In this document: one piece after another, positions 1 to 8,272 of the stretch
Position numbering within the stretch: the stretch's first letter is position 1
Layout: each line of letters opens with the position of its first letter
Assembly (NCBI RefSeq): GCF_000158915.1
Contig: NZ_GG657754.1
Span: 7,259,731 to 7,323,730, forward strand
Length of the DNA: 64,000 nucleotides
Direction of reading: 5' to 3'
Source of the DNA: Streptomyces himastatinicus ATCC 53653
GTDB lineage: Bacteria; Actinomycetota; Actinomycetes; Streptomycetales; Streptomycetaceae
Position numbers and translations under genes: made by a program
The notes under the pieces: model-generated
Database searches by the model: none
What the model was told of the DNA's origin: nothing
What the model saw: the letters and a program-made list of their open reading frames with translations, nothing else

Positions 1-74
1 GCCTTACGGCTCTGACGGGTCTTGCGGGTACGGACGGACTCCGGTCGTGCGGGCCTGATCTCGGTGTTCGTCAT
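1..74 (-). CDS. ABC sugar permease, N-terminal fragment (runs off window)
   Basis: Only the first 24 codons are visible. The ATG (complement 72-74) overlaps the TGA of the upstream binding-protein gene in an ATGA arrangement, and GAGG lies just before it, so the two are translationally coupled. The visible N-terminus is hydrophilic and rich in Arg and Lys, as in the cytoplasmic leader of many actinobacterial sugar ABC permeases. Identity as the inner-membrane permease is inferred only from position behind an extracellular solute-binding protein; nothing catalytic or membrane-spanning is inside the window. Confidence 0.5.
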   Translation of the reverse strand, partial: MTNTEIRPARPESVRTRKTRQSRK

Positions 75-1480
75 ACCTCACGCTCCATGGCCTGCTCCAG
101 GTCCCCCTGCAGCCGTCGCAGCGCGGGGCGCACCGTGCGGGGGCTCGCGAGGGCGGTTCCGGTGTGCTTGATCAGCAGCTGCTCAACTTCGTTGACCTGC
201 GGCGGGGCCGGGATCGGGCCGGTGGTGGGGATCTTGTCGAGGGTGTCGTAGAAGACCTGCCAGTGGGCCGGGCCGGTCTTCCGGTAGCGGGCCGCGTCGA
301 CCATGGAGCGGCGGGCCGGAGTGGTCTGGTTGGCTGCGAAGAGCTGGGTCATCACGTCCTTGCGGGTGGTGTACTTGATGAACTCCCAGGCCTCGTCCCG
401 CATCTTCGACGTGCGCAGCAGCGCGTACCCTGCGGCGCCGAACTGGTGACGTCGCGTGCGCCAGCGCGGGAAGTACCGGACGTCGTAGTCGGTCGGTTTC
501 ATGCCCGCGAGGTGCAGGCCGCCCGCCCAGAAGCCGCCCGCGGGCGTGACGCCGACGCGGCCGGTGGAGAACACGCCGACGAGGTTCCGGCCGTCGCCGC
601 CCTCCGGGCGGGTGCACAGGTCCTCCTGGATGAGGGAGGCGAGGTAGTCGTACACCTCCGCGACGCGGTCGGAGTCGGCCTGGGGTGTCGTCCATCGGTA
701 GCCGCCGCCCCGGCCGCGCCGCTGCGCCTCGGAATAGAAGGAGTTCCAGAGCCACTCACCCCCGGGGGCCTTGGACTCGGCGAGGAGATTGGTTCCGTTG
801 GCGAAGAGCCAGGGGACCACTCCGCCCCACAGGCGGTTGGTCCAGAAGTAGGGGGTGAACCGGGCGCCGTTGCTGCGCTTCATCGCGCGCAGCAGCGTCG
901 TGAAGTCGTCGCGGGTCCAGTCGGCGTCGGGTAGGCCGCCGCCCGCCCGCTCCAGGACCCGGTTGTTGACGTACATGTCGGCCGCGTTGAACTCGACCGG
1001 CAGCTGGTAGAGGCTCCCCTCGTACATCATCGACTCGACCAGCGAGGGGTGGACATCGGCGAAGTACGGGCGCAGCTCGGCCGCGTCCCGCTTCGCCCAC
1101 CTGTCCAGCGGAACGCCGAGCCGTTGGGCGAAGAGCTGCACGCCCTCGGTGGCGACGTACACGAGGTCGGGTGCGGTGCCCGCGGCGATCTGGGTGAGGA
1201 TCTTGGAGAAGAAGTCCGACCAGTCGGAGGCCTGTACGGCGTTGATACGGATCTTGATGTCGGGGTGGACCTCGCGGAACCCGTCGCGCAGGGCGCGTTG
1301 GGCCTCGGGGGTGAGGGCGGAGCCGAGGGTGGCGATGACGAGCGAGCCGTCGTCGCGGCCGGGGATGTCGGCGGCGGTGAGGCGGTCCCAGCCGGCCGCG
1401 ACGCCGGCGAGAGCGGCGGCTCCGGCGCCGTACGCCCCGTAGCGCATCAGGCCCCGGCGGGAGAGGAGCGAGTCGGTCAT
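71..1480 (-). CDS. ABC transporter extracellular solute-binding protein (carbohydrate type)
   Basis: This 469-residue protein captures a sugar outside the membrane and delivers it to an ABC permease. A twin-arginine-like signal (SRRGLMRYG, residues 7-15) and an Ala/Gly-rich hydrophobic stretch start the protein, followed by the family-1 binding-protein pattern (a GFREVHPDIKIRI-like segment, then DLVYVATEG). No lipobox cysteine follows the hydrophobic segment, which is odd for a Gram-positive binding protein that normally needs a lipid anchor. The start lies only 8 bp from an operator-like palindrome and has no good ribosome site, so the message may be leaderless. A permease gene overlaps its end and a GH32 fructosidase is divergent, which suggests a fructan-derived sugar. 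Substrate is inferred. Confidence 0.85.
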   Translation of the reverse strand: MTDSLLSRRGLMRYGAYGAGAAALAGVAAGWDRLTAADIPGRDDGSLVIATLGSALTPEAQRALRDGFREVHPDIKIRINAVQASDWSDFFSKILTQIAAGTAPDLVYVATEGVQLFAQRLGVPLDRWAKRDAAELRPYFADVHPSLVESMMYEGSLYQLPVEFNAADMYVNNRVLERAGGGLPDADWTRDDFTTLLRAMKRSNGARFTPYFWTNRLWGGVVPWLFANGTNLLAESKAPGGEWLWNSFYSEAQRRGRGGGYRWTTPQADSDRVAEVYDYLASLIQEDLCTRPEGGDGRNLVGVFSTGRVGVTPAGGFWAGGLHLAGMKPTDYDVRYFPRWRTRRHQFGAAGYALLRTSKMRDEAWEFIKYTTRKDVMTQLFAANQTTPARRSMVDAARYRKTGPAHWQVFYDTLDKIPTTGPIPAPPQVNEVEQLLIKHTGTALASPRTVRPALRRLQGDLEQAMEREV

Positions 1481-1488
1481 GGGCGAGC

Positions 1489-1502
1489 CTAACTCGTGTT
1501 AG
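1489..1502. promoter_or_regulatory. Operator-like palindrome before the binding-protein gene
   Basis: CTAACTCGTGTTAG has perfect 5-bp arms (CTAAC/GTTAG) around TCGT and lies within 10 bp of the binding-protein start codon. The core CTAACTCGT recurs in reverse complement at 1603-1616 before the GH32 gene. A shared repressor is inferred; no regulator gene for this locus is inside the window. Confidence 0.55.
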
Positions 1503-1602
1503 TCACAGTTGATTCCCTGATGATGAGAATCCCGTTACTGCCCTGTCAAGGGATGTGTGTGGTGGGGAAGTCGCTGAACGAACTGTGTGCGAAGGCTTGA
1601 CC

Positions 1603-1616
1603 TTTAACGAGTTAGG
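1603..1616. promoter_or_regulatory. Second copy of the CTAACTCGT operator motif, before GH32
   Basis: TTTAACGAGTTAGG contains, on the other strand, CTAACTCGTTAA, matching nine bases of the site at 1489-1502. It lies about 62 bp before the GH32 start. The two copies flank the divergent promoter region and would let one repressor control hydrolysis and uptake together. Confidence 0.5.
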
Positions 1617-1677
1617 TATACGGTCCGGTCCACATGAGCCGCGTCCCGACGACGACGTCGGGGAAGGGAGTCGCACG

Positions 1678-3267
1678 ATGTGTGGCATGTCGAGGAGTTC
1701 GCTGGATCCGAGCAGGACTCTGTCCAGGCGGTCGCTGCTGGCGGCCTCGGCCGCCGGCGCCGCCGGTGCTCTGCTGCCGGTCCCCGCGAGACCTGCGGAG
1801 GCGGTGTCCGGCGAGGCTACGGCCGCGTGCACGGGCAGCTACCGCGCCGAGTATCACTTCACGGTCCCCGACCAGTGGATGAACGACCCCCAGCGCCCGA
1901 TCTGGATCAACGGCGAGTACCACTACTACTACCTCTACAACCCCGACTACTCGACGGGCGGCACGACGGCAGGTACTGCCTGGCGCCTGGCCACCAGCAC
2001 CGACCTCGTCTCCTTCACCGACAAGGGCGTCGCCGTGCCGAAGGACACGACCCCCAACGGCGATGTCTGGTCCGGTTCGGCGGTGGTCGACACGGACGGT
2101 ACGGCGGGCTTCGGCGCGGGCGCGGTGATCGTCATCGCCACCATGGCGCCCGACGAGGTCACCCAGGCGCAGTACCTGTACTACTCGACGGACGCCGGCC
2201 GCACCTTCACCCACCACGGCACCGCCCCAGTCCTCCCCAACCCCGGCGTACGGGACTTCCGCGACCCCAAGGTGATGCGCGACGAGGAGCGCGGGCGGTG
2301 GGTGATGACGCTTGCCGAGAACGACAAAGTGGGCTTCTACCACTCCGCCGACCTCAAGGCGTGGACGTACGTCAGCGGCTTCATCAAGGGTGGCATCGGC
2401 GTCCTGGAGTGCCCCGACCTGTTCCGCATCAGGGCGGAGGACGGGGCCTGGAAGTGGGTACTGGGCGTCAGCGCCAATGGCAAGGGCTCCGGGCTGCCGA
2501 GCACGTTCGCGTACTGGACGGGCTCCTTCGACGGCACGACCTTCACCGCCGACGTATCCGATCCCCAGTGGCTGGACCACGGCTGGGACTGGTACGCGGC
2601 GGTCACCTTCGACAAACGCGACGCGAACGGGGCCCTGGACCCGGCCGCACGGTACGCGATCGGCTGGATGAACCACTGGGACTACGCGAGCACCACCCCC
2701 ACGATCGAGTGCGACGGTTTCAACGGCACCGACTCGATCGTCCGCGAGGTGCGGCTGAAGCGTACGCCGTCGGGTACGTACTACCTGGCGTCCCAGCCGG
2801 TGGCGGCACTGGACGACCATGTGTCGCGTACGGTGAACCTCGGCGACATCACCGTCGACGGCACGCGACTGCTCGACTACACGGGTACGGCGTACGAGCT
2901 GACCTGCGAGATCACCTGGGATCAACTGGTTGGTGCCGGGCTCCAGTTGCGGCGGTCTCCGGACGGTGGGCGGCACATCGACGCGGGGATCTACGGCGGC
3001 TACGCCTTCGTCAATCGCGGTTACACCATCAGCCCCGACACCTCCGGCCGCTGGCAGGAGAGCCGTACGCCCTTCGACCAGTCCGCCCGCACGGTCCGCC
3101 TGCGCATCCTCGTCGACCGTTCGACCGTCGAGATGTTCGTCGGCGACGGCCGGTACGTGCACTCGACCGAGGCCTTCCCCGACCCGTCCGACACAGGGCT
3201 GGCCCTGTTCACGATCGACGGGCAGGCGGTGTTCCGCAACACCGTGATCCGGGAATTCACGGTCTGA
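1678..3267 (+). CDS. Exported GH32 fructan beta-fructosidase / levanase-like enzyme
   Basis: Glycoside hydrolase family 32 enzyme of 529 residues, expected to release fructose from levan, inulin or sucrose outside the cell. The start at 1678 is chosen because GGGAAGGGAG precedes it by 7 bases. A twin-arginine signal (SRRSLL near residue 16) and a hydrophobic Ala/Gly run precede an AxA-type end. The three GH32 motifs are present: WMNDPQ (nucleophile Asp70), RDP (195-197) and ECPDLF (acid/base Glu244). The C-terminal third matches the family's beta-sandwich. It is divergent from a sugar ABC binding protein with a shared operator motif, fitting extracellular hydrolysis plus uptake. Exact polymer specificity cannot be read from sequence. 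Confidence 0.92.
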   Translation: MCGMSRSSLDPSRTLSRRSLLAASAAGAAGALLPVPARPAEAVSGEATAACTGSYRAEYHFTVPDQWMNDPQRPIWINGEYHYYYLYNPDYSTGGTTAGTAWRLATSTDLVSFTDKGVAVPKDTTPNGDVWSGSAVVDTDGTAGFGAGAVIVIATMAPDEVTQAQYLYYSTDAGRTFTHHGTAPVLPNPGVRDFRDPKVMRDEERGRWVMTLAENDKVGFYHSADLKAWTYVSGFIKGGIGVLECPDLFRIRAEDGAWKWVLGVSANGKGSGLPSTFAYWTGSFDGTTFTADVSDPQWLDHGWDWYAAVTFDKRDANGALDPAARYAIGWMNHWDYASTTPTIECDGFNGTDSIVREVRLKRTPSGTYYLASQPVAALDDHVSRTVNLGDITVDGTRLLDYTGTAYELTCEITWDQLVGAGLQLRRSPDGGRHIDAGIYGGYAFVNRGYTISPDTSGRWQESRTPFDQSARTVRLRILVDRSTVEMFVGDGRYVHSTEAFPDPSDTGLALFTIDGQAVFRNTVIREFTV

Positions 3268-3413
3268 TCCGACGTGAGGTGGCCGGGGCGGACAAGGCTG
3301 CGGCGCGCCAGGGCTCTCATCTCGAGGCAAGCGCGACATCTGCACTGCGGAAACGGGCACGAGGGGTCCACGTTGGTAGTCGTGGTGGAGCTTCGCCCGT
3401 CGGCCTCACCGTC

Positions 3414-3662
3414 ATGCGGGTCATGCTCCGGGAAGTCGGCATCACCGTCGCTCTCGCGGTGACCCTGGGCGCCCTGGTGTGCGCGGCCATCCTCAGACCG
3501 ATGAGTCCGGCCCTCACGGGTTCGGCGGCATCGGTGATATCGGCCGGTCATGTCCTCGTTGTGTTCGGCGGTGCGGTGGTCCTTGGGCTCGTCACGGTGC
3601 TGCTCACCACCGGCCTGGCGTTGCGTCCTGACCCGGCGAGGGTGATCGGGGCCGGACGCTAG
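3414..3662 (+). CDS. Small two-helix membrane protein (hypothetical)
   Basis: An 82-residue protein with two clear hydrophobic segments (about residues 9-30 and 44-68) separated by a short polar loop and ending in an Arg-containing tail, as in small Streptomyces membrane proteins of unknown role. The nearest purine-rich site (GGTGGAG at 3384-3390) is 23 bases upstream, so the start is weakly supported. It follows the GH32 gene on the same strand, but a gap of about 150 bp argues against tight coupling. No family recognised. Confidence 0.5.
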   Translation: MRVMLREVGITVALAVTLGALVCAAILRPMSPALTGSAASVISAGHVLVVFGGAVVLGLVTVLLTTGLALRPDPARVIGAGR

Positions 3663-3786
3663 CAGGGTCGGGTCACGTGGTCCGCGAGGGTCGGTCGGCG
3701 GTACACCGCACTCCGGGAAAAACGACAACTGTCAGACCAGGATGTTCGTCGCTCCAACCTGATCAGCCGACTCGCTGGGGCCTCTA

Positions 3787-3918
3787 CAGGCGGTGAGGCA
3801 AGTGCCTCACCGCCTCGGGTCGGGCCGGATCGAGGGGGACCCAGCGGGATCGAATGGGATGGAGGTGTCCGGCTCTCGGGCAAAACCGCAAGTGAGATGG
3901 GTCACCGGTTGAGGTTCG
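3787..3918 (+). repeat. 132-bp dispersed repeat, copy A, with terminator-like hairpin
   Basis: This 132-bp stretch is closely repeated at 14828-14959 in the same orientation. It opens with a perfect 12-bp stem, GGCGGTGAGGCA / TGCCTCACCGCC at 3789-3814 with a 2-base loop, and ends with the shared string GGTTGAGGTTCG. Sequence similarity stops at that GTTCG, which in this copy is also the start of a tRNA-like 3' end. No coding sequence is visible in it. Confidence 0.75.
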
Positions 3919-3937
3919 AGTCCCACCCGCCCCACCA
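3913..3937 (+). other. tRNA 3'-end remnant (T-loop, acceptor strand and CCA): candidate attachment site
   Basis: The string has a T-loop (TTCGAGT), the 3' T-stem strand CCCAC, a 7-base acceptor 3' strand CCGCCCC, discriminator A and encoded CCA. The matching 5' halves (GTGGG and GGGGCGG) and the D and anticodon arms are absent upstream, where a dispersed repeat sits instead. It is therefore not a functional tRNA gene. A bare tRNA 3' end is what site-specific integration leaves at one side of an element. The parent tRNA cannot be named from this fragment. Confidence 0.6.
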
Positions 3938-3980
3938 AGAAAATCGATCTGACCTGCGCAAACGCGCTTGGAGCCTTCGA

Positions 3981-4056
3981 CCCCCTTGTGGCGCCTGGGT
4001 TTTGGGCGACACCTGGGTGAGATCCGTGGTTGACGCTCCCACGGCCGCGGCAAGCG
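3981..4056 (+). repeat. About 75-bp direct repeat, copy C
   Basis: Begins CCCCCTTGTGGCG and contains GATCCGTGGTTGACGCTCCC, followed by ACGG. A copy of roughly 85 percent identity lies at 20553-20627 in the same orientation. A small inverted element (CCGTGG...CCCACGG) sits inside both. It lies about 45 bp downstream of the tRNA-like 3' end. The stretch between it and the end of the neighbouring minus-strand gene (4057-4162) shows nothing else. Confidence 0.7.
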
Positions 4057-4162
4057 GTACCCCACCTGAACCGAGCATCGACTCGTCGTCATCTCCACCC
4101 GAGCACGCCAGAGGAGGTCGGGGCGGCCCGACAAACGCTGCTCCTCAACGTGAACGAAGCCG

Positions 4163-5728
4163 CTAGTTCTTCTGCAGGGTGCGGGTGACACCCGCGATGA
4201 CGGCGGTCGTCAGCACCCAGCCGAAGGCGATGAGGAGGTAGGCCAGCCACTGGAGGCTGTCGTTCGACCAGTACCAGGTCGTGCGCTGGCCCAGCCCCCC
4301 GATGGGGATCAAGAGGTCGAGTGTGTAGACGAGGGGCTGGAACGGGGCGCCTTCGCCTTGTTTGACCGGGGTGGGGGAGTCGGTGCCGAAGGACAGTGTG
4401 CCCAGCAGGATCAGCGCGAGGAGCCAGATGCCGGCCAGCCAGGGGCGGTAGCCGTAGCCGACGGTCACGTCAAGGAGATGGCCCCATGCACGGGTTGCCG
4501 GGGGCAGGGCGCGGCGCCGGTGGCGTTGCTTGGCGAGGAGGACGCGGCGGGCGTCGTCGTCGTGCCCGGCCTTGCGGTACCAGGCCGCCAGTTGCTCGTA
4601 CGGTTGTGGGTTGTAGCCCGGGCTGCTGCGTATCCATGCCACGCGTCGGGCCACGGACTCCCGGTCGCCCACGGTCTCGTGGCGCTCGTCGTTCGCGTCC
4701 GCCGTCTTGATGGAGCCGTAGACGAAACCGTCCAGCTCCACTCTCTGCGGCCAGCTGTGCTCGTTCTCGTGGAGGTACGACACCTGGGCACCCCGCAGAT
4801 CGAGGGTGCCGGATGGGGGTCGGGCGAGGGTGAGATCGAGGTCGACGGCTTGCAGGTGCATGGCGATCAGGGCCGGGGCGTTTCCGTCGTCGGTGGGCGG
4901 GCCGTTCAGGACGGCTCCGTCGAAGGTCACGTTGTCCGTGACGTGGGTGCCGCGCAGCCGTACCGTGCCGTTCGCGGTGAATCCCTCGGAGAACTTGAGC
5001 GACGAGGCCGTGGCGTTGTCGAGGGTGAGGGCCACGCCGCGTGGGCCGGGTCCTTCCAGCCGGGCACCCTGCATGACCAGAGTGCCAGGCAACTGCGCTC
5101 CCATCAGCCGGACTTCCCCGTATGCGACGAACCCGTTTCGGCAGAAGATGCCCCCTTCCATGGCCAGGCCGCCGGCCGACAGGGCCCACCCGTCCGGTGC
5201 GATCAACGTGGCCCCGTTGAGGAGCAGTCCGCCGCTCACCCGGGCGTCAGTGAGCGAGAGGGCGGTGCTCACGCGGTTGAAGGGAGTGGGGGCGCCGCCC
5301 TCCACCACGGAGTGCCGCAAGGAGAAGTTGCCCTCGATGCGGGCCGAATCGGCCTCGATGCCGGGTATCCGGCTGCCCGTGAACACGAGGGTCTGCGTCG
5401 ACGCACCGAGGAGATTCACCGCCTCCTCGAACCAGCATGCCTCCAGCCAGAGGGCATGGGCGATCTGCGCGCCGGCCAGGTCCAGGCGTCCGGAGATCCG
5501 TGCCCCGGTGAGGCTCAGACGCGCCACCGCACCCGGTTGCCCGGTGTTTGCGCCCAGCAACAACGCGGCGACGACCGCCGCCCGCACCGTTCGCTCAGGT
5601 CCCCACCGTCCGCCGTCGGCGACCCGGTCCTCCTCGGGCGTGCCCGTACGCAGGTCCACCTGCCGCCCCTCGGGGAACGCGTCCCACAGCTCACGCTCAG
5701 GTGAAGTCAACTCGTCGTAGGAAAGCAC
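4163..5728 (-). CDS. Membrane-anchored protein with right-handed beta-helix-like repeats (hypothetical oxidoreductase-like family)
   Basis: About 521 residues. The N-terminal two thirds show repeating blocks such as LSLTGARISGRLDLAGAQI and VRLMGAQLPGTLVMQGARL, a pentapeptide/beta-helix rhythm. The C-terminal 110 residues hold three hydrophobic segments, ending in a TAVIAGVTRTLQKN-like tail. Similar Streptomyces proteins are often labelled membrane-associated oxidoreductase, but no cofactor motif is visible here. The GTG at 5728 begins the conserved LSYDELTSPE segment; a TTG at 5770 would add 14 residues but has no ribosome site. The AGGAG before the GTG is 17 bases away, longer than usual, so the start is uncertain. 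Function unknown. Confidence 0.7.
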   Translation of the reverse strand: MLSYDELTSPERELWDAFPEGRQVDLRTGTPEEDRVADGGRWGPERTVRAAVVAALLLGANTGQPGAVARLSLTGARISGRLDLAGAQIAHALWLEACWFEEAVNLLGASTQTLVFTGSRIPGIEADSARIEGNFSLRHSVVEGGAPTPFNRVSTALSLTDARVSGGLLLNGATLIAPDGWALSAGGLAMEGGIFCRNGFVAYGEVRLMGAQLPGTLVMQGARLEGPGPRGVALTLDNATASSLKFSEGFTANGTVRLRGTHVTDNVTFDGAVLNGPPTDDGNAPALIAMHLQAVDLDLTLARPPSGTLDLRGAQVSYLHENEHSWPQRVELDGFVYGSIKTADANDERHETVGDRESVARRVAWIRSSPGYNPQPYEQLAAWYRKAGHDDDARRVLLAKQRHRRRALPPATRAWGHLLDVTVGYGYRPWLAGIWLLALILLGTLSFGTDSPTPVKQGEGAPFQPLVYTLDLLIPIGGLGQRTTWYWSNDSLQWLAYLLIAFGWVLTTAVIAGVTRTLQKN

Positions 5729-5809
5729 TCGTGCAGAGTAGTGATCTCCTTCGTGGCCGCCTGGTCCCAATGCGCCCGGAGTGGAGGAGGCCCATTCTGT
5801 TGGGAGTTC

Positions 5810-6030
5810 TCAGTCCTCCAGACCCTGGGTCAGGTCGGCCAGGTCGAAGGTGCCGTTCGCGGGCGGGGCCTGCACCGTGACCGGCTTGTTGATGTCGCGA
5901 GGGCCCCTGGCCTGCCGCGTCGGCGCCGCCCTTGCCCAGGGCCGAGGCGTCGGTCGCGAGCCAGCTCTTGTCGTCGAGCGGGAGGAGGACTCCTTGTCGA
6001 GCCCGCCCTTGACGGCGCCGCCGGGCCTGT
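5810..6030 (-). pseudogene. Partly deleted copy of the 13.8-kb lipoprotein gene
   Basis: Read on the minus strand, this stretch repeats two separate parts of the intact lipoprotein gene at 13762-14670: the ATDASALGKGG region and the C-terminal DINKPVTVQAPP...FDLADL end with its stop codon. The part between them (about 110 codons) is missing, and the frame changes across the join. The upstream part, including signal peptide and lipobox, is also absent. It is a dead fragment of a paralogue, possibly left by recombination. The remainder of 5771-6159 holds the MerR promoter region. Confidence 0.8.
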
Positions 6031-6097
6031 CCTGGTACGGGACACCGATAGCGAGGGACCGCCGATAGCCCGTCAGGATCTGGGTGGTGTGTAGTTG

Positions 6098-6118
6098 CAC
6101 ATGCCGTAGCGGCATGTG
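6098..6118. promoter_or_regulatory. Palindromic MerR-type operator
   Basis: CACATGCCG-TAG-CGGCATGTG is a perfect inverted repeat with 9-bp arms and a 3-bp spacer, 41 bp before the MerR start. A TTGCAC hexamer at 6095-6100 overlaps its left edge and could be the -35. This fits a MerR regulator that binds between or over promoter elements. No clear -10 was found. Confidence 0.6.
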
Positions 6119-6159
6119 GTGTCGTCGAGGGCACCACAGCACGAAAGGCCCTGTCTGCG

Positions 6160-7002
6160 ATGTACCCCTCCGTCACGCCTCCCCGCGAGGTCAAGATCGG
6201 TGATGCCGCCGCCTTCGCCGGGACCACCCCGCGCGCCATTCGCCACTACCACCAGATCGGTCTGCTGCCGGAGCCCGAGCGAGGCGGAGACGGACGCCGC
6301 CGCTACGGCTACGACGACATGATCCGCCTGCTGTGGATCCGCAAGATGTCCGAGGCCGGCATCAGCCTGGACGACATGCGGGCCGCCTTCGACGAAGCCC
6401 GGGACATTGAGGACGTCCTGGGCCGGCTGGAGGAGACCCTGGCCGCCCAGGAGGCCGACATCAAGCGTCAGCGCGCGGCAGTCCAGCGCCTGCGGGGCGT
6501 GGGCAGCCCACTGGGCCTGCTCTCCCCATTGGTCACGGACCGGCTCAGCCACCTGCCTTCTGGCGCACTGCGCCCCTCCGACCTGGACACCCTGCTGGTC
6601 ACGGAACGGATCTTCGGGCCGCTGGGAGCCGCGATTCAGGCCAGCGTGTTCATCACCCTGGCCACCCACCCCGACCTACGGGACGAGGCAGACCGCCTCG
6701 ACGCGGCCGACGCCGCCCTCGATGACACCGTCGACCCCCACGACCCGCAGGTCGAGGAACTCGCCGCGCAGCACTGCGCCCACCACAAGGCCCTGCTCCA
6801 GGCCATTGAAGCGGCCGGACTGGACGCGGCCGAGGAGAAGCTCTTCGAGATCGACGACGCCGAGGCGAGCGGCGAGGAGGACGCCCGGATGAACGCCTTC
6901 GAAGCGGTCACCAAGATGCCCTACGGCTTCTCCGCGGCCCGGACGCGGTGCATGGAACTCACGGCACAGCTCCTTGACGGGGACCTCTCCGCAGGCAGCT
7001 GA
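6160..7002 (+). CDS. MerR-family transcriptional regulator
   Basis: A 280-residue regulator. The N-terminal MerR winged helix is clear (IGDAAAFAGTTPRAIRHYHQ at about residues 13-32, then GRRRYGYDDMIRLLWIRKM). A coiled-coil segment follows (about 90-115) and then a roughly 160-residue helical C-terminal domain of unknown ligand. MerR proteins bind palindromes as dimers, and a perfect one lies just upstream, so autoregulation is likely. No target gene is adjacent: the lipoprotein fragment behind it is dead and the IS5 remnant ahead is broken. Confidence 0.85.
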   Translation: MYPSVTPPREVKIGDAAAFAGTTPRAIRHYHQIGLLPEPERGGDGRRRYGYDDMIRLLWIRKMSEAGISLDDMRAAFDEARDIEDVLGRLEETLAAQEADIKRQRAAVQRLRGVGSPLGLLSPLVTDRLSHLPSGALRPSDLDTLLVTERIFGPLGAAIQASVFITLATHPDLRDEADRLDAADAALDDTVDPHDPQVEELAAQHCAHHKALLQAIEAAGLDAAEEKLFEIDDAEASGEEDARMNAFEAVTKMPYGFSAARTRCMELTAQLLDGDLSAGS

Positions 7003-7099
7003 TCGCTGGTGCGGCCGCGCGTGAGGATCCCGGATTGGCCACCGACACGAAGCCGGCGTCTCGACGTCTCGACACGGCCCGCACATTCCCCATCAGGAG

Positions 7100-7480
7100 T
7101 GGTTGTCGCAGGTGGTGGACCTTGGCCCAGTACCGGCGCCGCACTGATTCGTCGGCGAATCAGATGGCCTAGACCGCGGCCAATCAGCTCTGCCTCGGAG
7201 AGCTCGTTGAGTACGAGGCGGTGCAGGCGGTTCCTATACCCCGGGGCTTGCCAGGCCCGCAGCCGTCGCCAGGCTGTGTGCCCAGAGCCGTAGCCGAGTT
7301 GAGGCGGCAGGTCGCGCCAGCGACAAGCGGTGTGCAGCACGAACACTGCCCTCTAACGCGGCCCGCTCATCGACTCGCGGACGCCCGCCTGGCCCTTTCG
7401 GCCCAAGCCGCGGTGGCAGCAGCGGCTCGATCAGATCCCAGAGCCGGTCTTCGACCACCCGCTGTGCCGCATTCCTCGCC
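7100..7480 (-). mobile_element. IS5-family transposase remnant (frameshifted)
   Basis: On the minus strand the N-terminal signature LWDLIEPLLPPR...GPGGRPRVDERAALEG (about 7480-7370) changes frame into FVLHTACRWRDLPPQLGYG (about 7346 down), the usual continuation in IS5-type transposases. The sequence then degrades; the catalytic DDE part is not recoverable and no terminal inverted repeats were found. This is a dead insertion-sequence relic inside the 7003-7546 gap. Confidence 0.75.
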
Positions 7481-7532
7481 ACGACGGGGCACGATCGCGG
7501 ATCAAGGGGGCTCCACCCAGATTGGGCCATCC

Positions 7533-7538
7533 GATAAT
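7533..7538 (+). promoter_or_regulatory. -10-like hexamer placed for a leaderless transcript
   Basis: GATAAT ends 8 bases before the GTG start of the following gene, which has no Shine-Dalgarno sequence. With a usual discriminator, transcription would begin at or within two bases of the GTG. No convincing -35 was found. Confidence 0.35.
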
Positions 7539-7546
7539 TTGCTGGT

Positions 7547-8083
7547 GTGGACCAGGGACTCGCTGCACTGCTCGGTGCTTTCGTCGGGGTCGTCGGGACT
7601 ACCGCATCTGCGGTGGTCGCGGGCCGGTACCTACGTCAACAGGCACGGGACCAAGCCCACATCGACCATGCACGATGGCGCCGAGAGATCCGCCAAGAGG
7701 CCTACGCGGCGGCGCTTGTCCCCATCAGCGAGGCACGCGAAGTCGCGCGGCAGGCGTACCGTGCCCTTGTCCAGGAGCAGGCTGAAGTTGATGTGGCAGG
7801 CCTGTTGGGCCAGTTGGACAAATTGATCCGGACGATTCAGGCCTCCTGCGCTCGTTTGTACTTGGAGGGCCCTCAAGAGGTGGCTGCGGCTGGGGAAGCA
7901 GTGCTCACGGCACTGCGAGTAGTCGACAACAATCTGGTGACCTGGAAGCAGAGTCGGGCATCGTCTCCTGAGTCCCGGGCGGCCGAGTACATCGAGCGCC
8001 ACACGGTGAAGGCTGCGGACCTCGCCGACTCGATCAATGGCTTCGCGAATAAAGCCAGCAAAGCGCTGGACGCCACCGGATAA
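7547..8083 (+). CDS. Hypothetical membrane-anchored helical protein
   Basis: 178 residues. One N-terminal hydrophobic helix (about residues 5-27, with GAFVGVVGTTASAVVAG) is followed by a long, charged, mostly helical domain, which suggests a single-pass protein with a cytoplasmic coiled-coil part. No family motif is recognised. The start is the GTG at 7547, which has a GATAAT element directly upstream and no ribosome site. It sits between an IS5 remnant and an MFS remnant, so it may be cargo of the decayed island. Confidence 0.6.
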   Translation: MDQGLAALLGAFVGVVGTTASAVVAGRYLRQQARDQAHIDHARWRREIRQEAYAAALVPISEAREVARQAYRALVQEQAEVDVAGLLGQLDKLIRTIQASCARLYLEGPQEVAAAGEAVLTALRVVDNNLVTWKQSRASSPESRAAEYIERHTVKAADLADSINGFANKASKALDATG

Positions 8084-8272
8084 CAGCCCACGGCTACCCT
8101 GGGGCCGCCGCTGGTTGTGTGGCGCATCCGGTGAGCGGCAAGTCAGGGCGGCAGCAGTGGTGTCGTGTACGGAAGCCTCATCGTCGGTGCGTTGGTGGAG
8201 TGCTTCCGAAGGCGTATTCGCCGACACCAAAATCAGCCGTGATAAATGCCTCAGCCCGTATGCGTGGGAGCG

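Noticed and set aside
1612..3360. Long minus-strand open frame opposite the GH32 gene
   Set aside because: It mirrors the GH32 reading frame in GC-rich DNA, has no family wording, and GH32 motifs on the plus strand are unambiguous.
3913..3937. A complete tRNA gene
   Set aside because: Only the T-loop, 3' T-stem, acceptor 3' strand and CCA are present; no D-arm, anticodon arm or pairing 5' strand exists upstream.
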